Assembly (NCBI GenBank): GCA_000708835.1
Contig: DF236963.1
Location: forward strand, 248,001 to 312,000
DNA from: Klebsormidium nitens
Taxonomy: Eukaryota > Streptophyta > Klebsormidiophyceae > Klebsormidiales > Klebsormidiaceae
Direction of reading: 5' to 3'
Length of the DNA stretch: 64,000 bases
Part shown: piece by piece, positions 1 to 10,800 of the stretch
Numbering within the stretch: the stretch's first letter is position 1
Layout of the letters: the number at the start of each line of letters is the position of its first letter
The notes under the pieces: generated by a model
The model's input: the letters and a program-made list of their open reading frames with translations, nothing else
What the model was told of the DNA's origin: nothing
The model's database searches: none
Program-made: the position numbers and the translations under genes

Positions 1-3000
1 AGCGGGTGGATCTGGAGCGATGACTGGACGGCGCCAAAGGAAGGGCCGGGTGGGGTCTGCAACAGGGAAATGAAGAGTCGTCAATTGATTTACCACAGAC
101 AACGGGCAAAGGGCGTTAATGCAGGAGAGCGTTTGTCCTGTACATGCTGTGTTGGTGTTCTTTCTGCTGAACGCACATCAACCGGAAACGTGCAAGCTCG
201 TTTCAATTTGCATACAGCGCTTCGCAAGTTGAGGAAAGGAATCCTTTCTGCCTTAACAAAGCGGAAGATGTTCTAGACATGAAGGTGAAGTAGCCCGTTC
301 AACAGTCAGCGCTGGGGGAATCCAGACTCGCTCTCTTCAAAGGAAAAGTCAGCCTCAGATCCAAGAGAGGCCCTGAGGACTGAACCTAAAAGCCATCCTT
401 CTCGAACCCATTGCCACCCTCCTCACCAAATTAACAAGGTTGCTCCGACTGTCTCTGTCCCGGACAATGTTGTACAGAAGTCGTGGTGGCAGGCTGAATG
501 TCAGCAACAATATAACACGAATAAGGCAACAATCGGTAGGGCGCTCACCATATCTGACCCGAACTGCACCCCACCCCCAGGCCTCAGTACAATCAACTTC
601 CCACCAAACCCAAACGCCGCCACCGAGCATGGAGGCCGCCCCACGGACGTCTGCATCGCCTCCGCAGTGGAGCGCGGCACCGCCGTGTGCTGCGCCCAGC
701 CCCCCCCAAAACCTGCCCCCCCAAACTCCTGTTGGGCCGGGATGAACGCCGGCCCGCTCTGCTTGGGCGGCTGGAAGAAATTCACACCGGCCGGGACGGA
801 GGGCTGCGGCATGAACGGCGGGCGGGGTGTGAACGCGGGCGCGGGCTCGTGGGAGAAGTTGCCGGCCGCCCAGTCGTGCTCGGAACCGGTCTGGCTGGTC
901 GCCGAAGCGCTGCGGCTGTGTCCCGGGGGGCGGGGGGGGAGGGCGGAGTGTGAATGCGTCCGCTGCGGGTGGGGTGTGAAGTCGGTCACAGGGGGGCCGT
1001 ACTGTGGGGGGGCGTGCTGTTCGAAGAAAGGCGCGCTGTGCACTGCGCTAGCTTCGGGGGGGAACTGCGATTCTGAGGGGGGGGAGAACGGAGCTTGCCC
1101 AGGGGTGAAGGAAGGCGCTGAGAATGGGTTTGGCTGAGGGGGGTACTCCGGTTGTCCTGGTGAGAACAATTCGCTCTGCGGGGGGGGTTGGGACTGACTT
1201 TCTTGAGGAGAGAAACTCTCCTGGGATGACTCTTGCGTCGGCACCGGACCCTCCCCCAAGTCGTGCAGAGTTTCGGGCTCGCTTTCCCCCAAGGCTGTCT
1301 CCGCAGCTTGACTCTGTAAAGGAGACTTCGGACCGTCCGAACCTGGTAACAGACTGTCCAAACCCGTCGGAACACCGTCATGAACTGGCTCCGGCTGGCC
1401 CCCAATCTGTTCAAAGAACTGCTCGGGATCGACGTGCTGCGCGCCCGTCCCCCATTCCTGGCTCCCCGCCGCCTGCTGCTGCCACGTGTCCCCTCCCTGA
1501 GCATGCCAGCTGTCCCCTCCCTGAGCCTGCCAGGTGCTGCTCCCCTGAGCCTGCCAGGTGCCGCCTCCCTGGGCCCCATACCAAGACGCGCTTGGATCAT
1601 AGTTCGGGGCATAGTAACCGCTCGGGTCGTAGGAACCGTTTGCAGCGGGATTTGGCGCAGACTGTGCGTACGCCCCTCCCTGGCTGTGTGAATACGCCCC
1701 TTGCTCGGGGGAACTGCTTGGAGCGGGCTGCGCATAGCTTCCTTCCTGGTGGTGTGAATAGGCCGCTTGCTGGGGAGCGGTGCTCGGGGAGGGGTGTGAA
1801 TAGGCCCCCTCCGGCTGCTGGTACTGGCTCCAGTCGTAGGTTTGGTTGTACTGATCGCTCCAGTATTGAGAAGAGTCGTAGGGTTGGCCAGCAGGATACT
1901 GGGCCTGATCTCCAAGTTGTGAGACTTGCGAATCGAAAGCGGGGGCGACTGCAGGAAGGCGTTTGTGCATCAACCCTGAGCGCCTTCGCAAAGCTAGTAA
2001 ATCCATAGTCATTTTGGTATGGGTTCTCTTTCTTCAGATGGGAAGAACTAGCAGCAGCCTTAAGGATCTGAGCAACCGATGCACGGAAATTAGGAAGGAC
2101 AAAAGGACCTGAAGGCTCCAACGACACCCCAACCTGTTTGAACTTCGGCGAGGGAGACGTTTCCCAATGCGCAATTGTCTCTCCTACACTGAAGACTCAC
2201 AAAGACAGGAGGTAGGACACTTAATCCAGATTGGGAGCACTAATTGTGCGCTTAGGGGCAATGAAAAATCGAACATCAACTGTATTACTTCCCGTTGCCT
2301 GTATTCGCCACCATGACCAGATGCCGATTCCTCGCTCAGATAGAGTCTGATAAGCACAGCCGTCTCACCTGCCGCTCCAAGAGTTCCAGAACTGGCAAGC
2401 CCCCCGTGCGCGCTTGACCCTCCAAAGCCCCCACTCTCTTCCTGCCCACCGATGCTCTCGAAGAACGACACATCCCCATCGTCCCCCACCGCCCCAAAGT
2501 CGAAGCTCGACACCGCCGTTGCGACGGCCGCCACTGTCGCCGTCGCCACAACCGCAGCTGCGTCCGAAACCGCCGTCGGCCCGTGTTGGACACCGGCTGA
2601 AGCGTCCGCGCCGCCTGACACAACGTCCGAAACGGGTCTCGATGCGTCCAGATCGCCAAGGAAAGGGTTCGGGAAGCCCGGGGCGGCATCTGACGGGGCT
2701 GTGGCGACGGTCGAAGCACCCAAGAAGGGGTTCGAATCGCTCTGTGAAGCGTCTGCGGGTATCCAAGGAGCGTCCGAATCGCCCCTCGCGGTGTCTGACG
2801 GGAGGTCGGACGTGCCCGTCTTGTCGTTCGCTGGACCTTGGAATGAACTAGGGACGGGGCCAGGAATGTGACTTGGGGGCGCCAAGGTTGGCAAGTCCGG
2901 ACTGGGAGACTGAAGTGGTGGTTGTGACAGGAAATGCGGAGGGGGAGTTGAAATTGCCGGGGGGGTTGCTGCAGCCTGCTCGAAGAACAAGGCCCCTTCG

Positions 3001-5354
3001 TCTCCACCAGGGGAAGGGAAGCCGAAGCTAGGCATAGATACAGTTTCTTGGGGCCTTGTGGGGAAGTGAGCAGGCGCGATCGGTTGGGGCTGGGCATCTG
3101 AGAAGGGGCCGTTGCTGAAAGGGGGTGGGGGATGTATCGCTTTTGCCTGCGAATCTTTTGGAGTGTCCTGGTTAAAGAATGACACGTCGTCCTCCTGGGG
3201 GGAAAAGGCAGCCCCGAACGGTTGGGGGCGGACGGGTTCTTGGGGCCATGCATTTGGGAAATGACCCCCCGGTTGAAAAGCTGGCTGCACCCCACCTGCG
3301 TTTGGAGGGTGAGCTTCATGGGGCCAAGCACTTGGAAAGTGACCCCCCGCCTGCGAACTCGGTTGCTGCCAATCTACCGAAGGGAAGCTGGGGAGGGGGG
3401 ATGAAGGCACACCCTGCTGTTCTTGTTGAGGCTGGACCCCTGAGGGCGTCGCGGAGGCAAAGAAGTCTACGTCTTCTTCCCCCCGGGGGGTGGGGAAGTT
3501 CCAGGAACCGGCGTTTTGCCCCGGGGAGGTCTGCATGGGGGGGGGCATGGCAATCTGGGGGGGCGCAATCCCAATTTGGGGGGGTACAGGAGCGGGGCCC
3601 GTTGCGCTGCTCTCCACCGCTGCGCCGGTCTCCCCCAATTGAATGCCAGAGCCGAAAGCGCCCGCCGCTTTCTCAATGCTGTGCCCCTCCGCTTTTGGTT
3701 CTCCATCTGCCGACCCGTAATCCTGCCCCAAACCCTGCCCGTGTTGTGTAAAATGCGCCAGCTCAGGAGGCGAGACCGGCCCAAAGGGGATTGGACCAGG
3801 AGACACTGCTGGCGGATGCTCCGTCACATGCACCTGCGGGAGGGAGACGGCGTGTGGAGCCCTAGGGGGGGTGGAAAAGCTGTGCATGGCGGTTGATCCT
3901 TGTTCCGGGGGGGGGCCTGCGGAAGCGCCGCCGAGCTGCGGACGAGCCACCCCCTGTCCGAGCGGCAGCGACGACATCGCCGATGATGTCACCTCGTCCT
4001 CGTCAGAGTCCTCCAGCAGCTGTTCAAAGAAGGCCGTGTCATCGTCTGCACTGGCCACGCTGAGAGACACCCGCGGGGGGCTGAAGAACTGGGGAACGGC
4101 CGGGGGGGGGCTCGGACCTAGGGTTTCGGAAGTTTCCGGCTTCGGAGGATTGGGAAGGCTTGCCGTTTGGGGCGTGAGAGCAGGTTCTGGGGCAATCGAA
4201 GGGGTTTGCATGGGGAGGGCGGTTGGGAGGCTAGGAAGAGTCTCAGCCTGGTTTGCGAATTGTAGGACAGGTAATGCAGGTTGGTTGGTGCTAGGCGCCG
4301 CCGCTGCTTCGTCGATTGAACTAGTGTTTTGCCCCGCGTCATCACCCGTAACAACTGCTAGAAAAGCTGCCCCTTCTTTGGGTTCAGAATTGTCTTCTCT
4401 GGAGAGCGTCGCACTCAGAGCTTCGGAAACCCTCACCACACTTTCTGACGCCTCACCATCCGCGCCCCCATCTAAGCCCGCACCTAACAAATTGCTCAGT
4501 AGAGGGGTGGTCTCAATCGGTTCAGCTCCAACCGACAGACCTCCTTCCAGAACTCCGTTCTGCATGCCTTCTTCCTTTCCGCTGACAACATCTATCCCTC
4601 CGCTATCCCCAGTCGTGCCAGCCCCTCCGTCAGTCACGTCTGCTCCCTCCAAACCCCCATCTTCTTGGCTGATCACTGCAGTGTGCGCCAAACGAGTGTA
4701 TCCGTTAGGATCGACCTGCGTGCTAGACACTCCCTCCATTGGTCCCCCTGCTGATGCGGGACCACTGACTTCTTCTTCGACATTTGAAGAACTGCCATCC
4801 GGGCCTCTCCTTTCTGGATCCTCAATCCCCGCACTCTCACCCCCAAGTGCATTCACGATGCTTGCTTCTGACACCCCCCCGGTCATCAATTCCTCTCCCA
4901 GCATGCCATTGTTGTGGTCTGCATTGGCATCAGCTTCAGGAGCTCCTGACGCAGGGGGTTCAGAATCCAAATCAAACCCTTCACCAGACGAGCTCGCAAG
5001 CGGAGTCTCATCAGCCCCTTGACTTACATCAACGCTAGGCTCTATCGGTGCATGCTTCTCCTCTACTCTATCTGGCACCTCGTGTGCTTGCTGCGGCTTC
5101 AAACCCCCTGCATCATCTCCATTATCCACTTTTTTCCTACGCACTTTCTGAGACGGTGAGGCAACGACTGAAGGAGGCTCAGCAACTACAGTTTCCTCAG
5201 CAGGTCCACTTTGCAATGGAGCTGCCTCCAATTCTTTTGAACGCTCCTGATCATCAGAAGCGGCCGCAGTTGAGCGGGGCCCCTTTGCCACTGGCTTTGG
5301 ACTGCGCGGCGATACAGACGGGCCCCCGGCCCCCTTCTTCTTCTTGCCGGCCAT
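1..5354 (-). CDS. SEC16: SEC16-type COPII scaffold, N-terminal part (partial, continues off left edge)
   Basis: SEC16 organises ER exit sites and scaffolds COPII coat assembly on the ER surface. Exon 1 is 5354-2369, exon 2 is 1948-549 and exon 3 is 56-1, continuing outside. Junctions are CAG-type GT/AG and the phases chain (1, then 0). The decisive motif is GRPPCSVAAFGFGGKLIV near the end of exon 2, the start of the central conserved domain in plant SEC16. Upstream lies about 1,400 residues of acidic, Pro/Ser/Gln-rich, presumably disordered sequence. It carries seven FF motifs in mostly acidic settings (about residues 439, 631, 725, 788, 961, 1171 and 1304), a doubled GGHFPxAWPxE segment, and short tandem repeats in exon 2. 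ATG 5354 begins MAGKKKKG. The C-terminal SEC13/SEC23-binding parts lie outside. The gene is divergent from the secreted protein at 5835. The identity is firm; the exon 3 boundary is less certain. Confidence 0.85.
1488..1585 (-). repeat. Short in-frame tandem repeat in SEC16 exon 2
   Basis: On the minus strand this stretch encodes about four copies of a G-G-x-x-T/S-W-x-A/Q-Q unit, each some 27 bases long. A second, looser repeat of AYSH / SYAQ-type units lies on its 5' side, at about 1640-1800. Copies are in frame, so the protein simply gains low-complexity Gly/Trp/Gln sequence. Length variation between strains would be expected. Confidence 0.7.
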
Positions 5355-5834
5355 TCCTTCAGAGACGCAAACACCGATCCTTTGGCATGACTACTGTGGG
5401 GAACACAGAATTGCGCAGGAGCTTTCAATGATGCTTCCGCCTTGGAAGAGAAGGACGCTCACAGCGCACTGCTCAGCGCCTGCTGTTGATCAGCTCCGAA
5501 CCACCCTTTCACGAACTAGAGCGGGAAGGGCGAATAGACGAGCAGTCTAGAAGTCAAGCTCTGCGCGCGCATGTACAGAGTCTGTACGCGCATAAATGAT
5601 GGCTGCCGCGCGCCGCGCAAGCGAGTCCTGCATGCACCGTAGGACTGAGATGCACACCTTCAACTTTCCCCGTAGCCTGGGCGCCTAGCTCGTCCACTTT
5701 CTAGGCCTGAAGAACTGGGAAAGTCCTTGCTTCTCAAATTCTTGTGGTCGGTGCAATTGCTTGCCTCAAGCGTGAACGTGCGCGTTTGAAGCTGCTCACC
5801 CATCCCAGGAGTGTTCAGCCCTCAAAGTTTAGAC
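5355..5834. other. Divergent intergenic region, SEC16 / secreted protein
   Basis: This 480-bp spacer separates two head-to-head starts and must hold both 5' UTRs and promoters. No convincing TATA box or gene is visible. A short GC-rich stretch with several CGCGC steps lies at about 5556-5615. Confidence 0.5.
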
Positions 5835-6413
5835 ATGGCCTCACGCTGGCCCGTCCGCCAGGCCATCTGTGTCCTTGCTGTCTTGGCCGCCACCCCCCCA
5901 GCTGCCTGGGGCGCAGACACGGCCGCGTTTGTGCACCAGGACCTGCAGGCAGTGGCCTCCAGAATCCAGGAGCTGTTCCATTTTGTGGACCTAATCAAGG
6001 TTGAGTCGGTCGTGGGACAGGGCCAGCTCGTCGTGAATGGAATCAATGAAGTCGCGGCTCTTCTAGTTGCGGCCACGGCTCATGTGAAGGGCCAGGATCC
6101 GGTTGCGGAAAGCGCTGCTCAGGGCTTCTCGTCGCAGCTCATGAGCGCGCTTCTCTCGCCGGTTCGGACACTCCTGAGGGGTATGGAGAAGACGAGGTTC
6201 CCGCTGTCGCAGGACAGCTCGTGCAATGCGCTCAAGCTGATTGAGACTGCGGTTGGGGCGATGGGGACCGCCCTTGACGAGTACGAGGCAGCGCTTCTGG
6301 AGGTTATACCCACCGAGGCAGGCAGGGTGAATATGGTGAAGCAGACGCTAGGTAACAGCGTTCGGGAGTTCCTCCTCAACTGGCACGCGGACTCTCAGCA
6401 GGCGGCCAAGTAG
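5835..6413 (+). CDS. Small secreted alpha-helical protein, unknown function
   Basis: Single-exon gene of 192 codons. The first ATG is at 5835; the open frame extends 24 bases upstream only through a GTG, which I do not use. Residues 1-26 look like a classical signal peptide: a basic start, the hydrophobic core AICVLAVLAAT, and a small-residue end AAWG before AD. The rest has the heptad-like pattern of a helical bundle (HQDLQAVASRIQELFHFVDL, later LIETAVGAMGTALDEYEAAL) and a single cysteine in DSSCNAL. The length and helical character recall invertase/pectin-methylesterase inhibitors, but their conserved paired cysteines are absent, so I do not assign that family. I do not recognise the protein. 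Confidence 0.6.
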   Translation: MASRWPVRQAICVLAVLAATPPAAWGADTAAFVHQDLQAVASRIQELFHFVDLIKVESVVGQGQLVVNGINEVAALLVAATAHVKGQDPVAESAAQGFSSQLMSALLSPVRTLLRGMEKTRFPLSQDSSCNALKLIETAVGAMGTALDEYEAALLEVIPTEAGRVNMVKQTLGNSVREFLLNWHADSQQAAK

Positions 6414-7871
6414 GGGTTCCAATCGGGAGACTCTCTGTATGCAGTGTTAGCTTCTGTGTACTACCGGGTTGGGTAGGCTGATTTATGCCTTGGGCTTTTA
6501 GAAATTTTACTTTTGCTTTTGTGTAACATTTTCATTATGCTAACAGAGATGCGGATTGTTGAAGCTTAACTCTGAAATTTTTTCTAGGATTGGGATTCTG
6601 CTTTGCCAGAAGGACTAACATAGCAGTTAAGACAGCAATCTTTGCAGCGGGCAGTCTTGGATAGCATCTGGCAAGATTTGCAGCGGGCAATCTTGAGTAG
6701 GTTGATTTCACAGAGGTTTTCTGACAAACCATCGTCATGTGTCAGCACACTTTTTCAATTTAGCCACACGTGTTTGTGAGAGCAAACAAGCTGCTCTTCA
6801 AAATCCTGGAAACTACATCAAGCTGCGAGGGTCTTGAACATGGGCCAGGTGAACAATCTAAGATGACTGAAGTAACATGTCCACATTTTAAGGCCAGAAC
6901 ATACCATGTCTATCAGCAGTGATGTAATGACGTCCTGACGAAGATTTAGCTTCAAAATAAAGTCCACTAGAAGCAGAAGTATTAGCCGCATGCACAGTAA
7001 CTCAATCTCATACATTACTTTGTACCATAGTAACATTACGTACAGTATAAAATGAACTTGGTGAATCACTGTTCGGCAGGGACCATCATGTTCACTCCAC
7101 TAGCTAATTGGAATTACAATGCTTATATGCATGGATTTTGGAGCAGCTGGATTCAACACTGCAATGTTTTGACGTGTTGATGAATCAAGCTGAGCCTGGC
7201 GTTGATTGTATGCCAATGATGTTCTCTTTTCAAAACGCCGTAGCCACATGGGCCATAGGCGCGCTTCCATGCATACATGGGAATTGATGATTGTATGCAC
7301 CATGCGACCGCGTCCATGATGGTCATGATGCATCAGCTAGGCCGACAATGTTGCGGGCCGGTCCCATGCAGAATCATGGAAACGGCCGTACATGTATGAA
7401 TGGATTGTCGAACAGCTTGACCGTCTTGTGCACATGCTGCATGACAGGCTCATCATGCACATACTAAAGACGTGTATGCCGCTGTAACACAACGTACATA
7501 CCCGTTGAGGCCATATCTCCAGAACACAGCTCGACGAGCATCCGCCTAATGCTAACAGTTGCAGTCACTTTTATTCAACTGCACTGAGTGTCTTTCGCTG
7601 CAGGATCCACTTTCAATGCATTTCCAAAAGCAGACACCGTTACATGGGCACGAGAGAGCGACCTTACGAGTGTACACATGCACTACTCAAGTTCGACGAC
7701 CGACGAAATGTTCAGGACAGCGTCTGACTTGACCCCAGTCCATCATGCACGTTCCTTTCTCAGTTTGGCACTTTAGATTATATGTACTGCATGCTTATAA
7801 CTCGACTTCCTGGCCCCTCTCCTCCAGCATTATAGGTCACTAGAAGGCGCCAGAGAGTATATTCACAAAGA
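6414..7871. other. Convergent intergenic region with CATGCA-rich stretch
   Basis: This 1.46-kb region lies between two 3' ends and has no convincing gene. The first 300 bases are probably 3' UTR. From about 7105 to 7500 it is dense in CATG, ATGCAT and GCATG words, including ATGCATGG near 7128 and CATGATGCATC near 7326. The small open frames here (for example 6818-7069 minus) are low-complexity and not credible genes. Confidence 0.55.
6633..6699. repeat. 37-bp tandem duplication downstream of the secreted-protein gene
   Basis: Two copies share a TTTGCAGCGGGCA core, at 6633-6663 and 6670-6699, with a few substitutions between them. They probably lie in the 3' UTR or just beyond it. No function is evident. 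Confidence 0.6.
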
Positions 7872-10800
7872 CTATCTTCCCCACTCCTTGCGCAAGAGCG
7901 CAGCCATGAAGAGCCGCCGCTTGGCGCGCATCCTCGGCGTACTCGGCTCATCTTCTTCTTCAAAGTCCTCCCATGTGCTGTAGACCGACGTAATCTGCAC
8001 GAGCATCCATGCTTGGATAAAAAAACCTGAATTTGTTCTTTTTTGATGGCTGCGTCGGCCAGTGGATTCAAAGTTTGCAGCGAGCTTGCAACATGCTGAG
8101 GTGAGGGAAAAACTAAGGAACATGAAAGGCGAGGATCAAATCCCAAACATCATCTGATTGCAGTTCAACGCGTCCTTATGCACACGAAGCCGGAACCGGA
8201 AGTGAACGCCAATACGAACCCGTACGAATCCAGAACATGCCCCTCAAATCACCGCGCTAGACAAAGTACAGGTCTCAAGGAAAGGGCCACGTCGCAAACC
8301 CTCCAATATAACATGGTTACTGGGACCCATAACGCCGTGGCGACCCAGCGGCCCGAATGTCGGTGTCGGATACTGTTTCCTGGTCGCCAAATGGGAGATC
8401 ACGTGATTTATTCAGTCGAATCTAGAGTGAACCCGCTCACCTTCCCCGCTTCGTCCATCTCGAACTTGCTAAACATTTCCAGCACTAGCGGCTTCTCCTT
8501 CTCTTTCATCGGCTCGACCCCCGCTTTCCGGAGCACCTTTCTGAATGCCTCGTCCCGTGGTTGGTTCCGCTGTTCCGGCTGTTCCGGTTCCGGTTCCGGC
8601 CCGTCCCCGAACTCGGCCTCGTACCAGCCCTGTGCGCCCCAGTCCTCGAGTTGCTTCTTGAGGTCCTTGGGCAGGGTTATCGTCATGGTTGTGTAAACCC
8701 ACCGGGTCCCTGCAGGGCCATCAAAGCCGGGTTACCGTCAGAGTTGTGTAAACCCACCACTTCCCTGCAGCCTCGTTAAGAAGAAGACTCGACATTCAAT
8801 TCGATTGATCTCAAGCTGTGCTCTTAATCTTGACGTAGAGTAAGCCCTTTGCCAACCGCGATGGTAGATGTGAGCTTGTCGACGTAAGCAACAAGCACCG
8901 ACAAGTGCGGTCGTCAATTCAGAACTCTTCCCCCGGGACGACGTGCCGATGGTTTCCGGCTCGGCCCTTACTAGCTCTGGAAGCATTTTTCCGATTTGAA
9001 AAGATGCCCCATATGCCTAAACCTAAACGGAACAACCCCTTTTTCCAACTTAGCAAATCAGCAGGGATTCTTACGAATAAGAAAACCTGGATGGCGGGCG
9101 GAGAGCTACGCAAATCCTCCCATGAAAGTAGGGGATGCGCAATCAGATAATCCAAGAAACTCCTCCCGATTGTCATCAGCTCAAGAAGGGGGCCATTGAG
9201 GGGAGCCACACAACGGAGTGCAAAAGGGTGTTTCAGATCTGGACGTGCGGGGACTGGAAGCAGCTCCTCCGGTAAACGAAAGCTGTAAGCCAGCCCCGCA
9301 ACTGCGGTCTAGCACAAGCCGACTTCGGGATTATACACGACTCACCGACGCCTCTCACAACCAGCGCATGTCTACAAACCTCAGCAAACCTCCCTCTCAC
9401 TTCTCTTGCGGCCTTTACTTGGTTGCACAAATGCGAATCCGATCGTACCATACAAAGTTTGAATCGTAACATTTGACCTGACAAAGTCACCATTCATTTA
9501 CCAGCCTAGAGTAGAGTAGAGTTTCAAGAAACGAAAGGAGATGTCTCTCGATTCTGCAAAAGGAAGGTCTAGCAAAAGGAAGCTCCTACCCTAACACTGA
9601 AAACCAAACCCATAAGATCACCCGCTCCGCACCCATACTCACCCTGAGACCCCGAACTAACTCCACCCGTCCCAAGCTGGTCAGCTTACTTTTGCTAAAG
9701 CTTGCTTTTGCTAAATTGAAGCTTCGTCGAAAAGAGGCGGATCGCGATAAACTCACATCGATGCGCAGGGTCCGCCTCGTACCAGATGAAGTCCAGGCTG
9801 GGGGGGTAGCCGTTGCGAGCAAAGAGATTCAGCCATTCCTCCAGCCTGAACAGACAATCTGCAGTGGTCAGAGGTCGAATCCGGGCACTTACCCCAATAT
9901 AAAACAACCACAACAACGTCCCCGGTTCGCCCCACCCACACTCATGCCCTGAGAATCTCTCCGAAAGTGGTGTCTTGAGGAGTCTCCTATCTTCACTCCT
10001 GTCCTTGTATTACCCTACGTTAAGCAGAGCACGCCAGGTTACTTGCTGCCGCTTTAGTACGCCCTCCGTAGGATGATCTCGGTACTCTTGCAGAGACATT
10101 ATTCCATCTTGAAACTCGAGACCTATCCTAGCATCTGGTCAAGTACCAACCAGATTCTGACCTTTCCAGCGAAAAGGGTATCAAAACCAGCTCCAGTACG
10201 GAACTCCAGTCTCTTAACATAAGAAGAAGGATTCGTCATCGAAGAAGGGCAGGTGACCAGCGAGAGCGACGAAAGGGAGTCAGATTTCGAGCCTGATAAA
10301 CCGATTGAAAATTACGGGATTGAGGCACACGGCATTACAAGAAGCGAGAAAGAAGAAAGATTCGCTTACAAAGAGGGGCGGGTCACGAAAGAGCGACAAA
10401 AAGCAGCTATATCTTGGGCCTGATCGAACCGATTGAGGACCACAGGATTGAGGCACACGACTGTACAAGAAGCCAGAAATGAGCGGAGAAGACGAAGAAG
10501 AGGAAACTGATACTTGCGCTTAGGATGACACTCACAGCGTTGCGGAGGTGAAGCAGTGCAGCGGATCTTCGAACGTGACGAACGAATTGACGAGGCCCTT
10601 CTTGAACGGGTCCGCTTCGGGGTCCCGGTCCATGGCCAAGAAGTCGCGCAGCGAGTATGCGAGATCCTCCACTTTCAGCTGCATCGCCTTGTCTGCAAAC
10701 GAGACGAAAGAATAAGAGGAGGTTTGCTTAGCAACGAAACATCTGAGCATCGGAGATGGCAGCGCTTTCTGCCAAGCTGGGAGAGGAAAAGTCCGAGCAC

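Noticed and set aside
2726-2740. tRNA-like GGTTCGAATC box
   Set aside because: It lies inside SEC16 coding sequence with no matching acceptor or anticodon arms. No tRNA could be folded anywhere I looked.
3871-5022. 383-codon open frame antisense to SEC16 exon 1
   Set aside because: It mirrors a GC-rich, low-complexity coding exon on the other strand, has no domain, and is contradicted by the strong SEC16 identity and splice phases of the minus strand.
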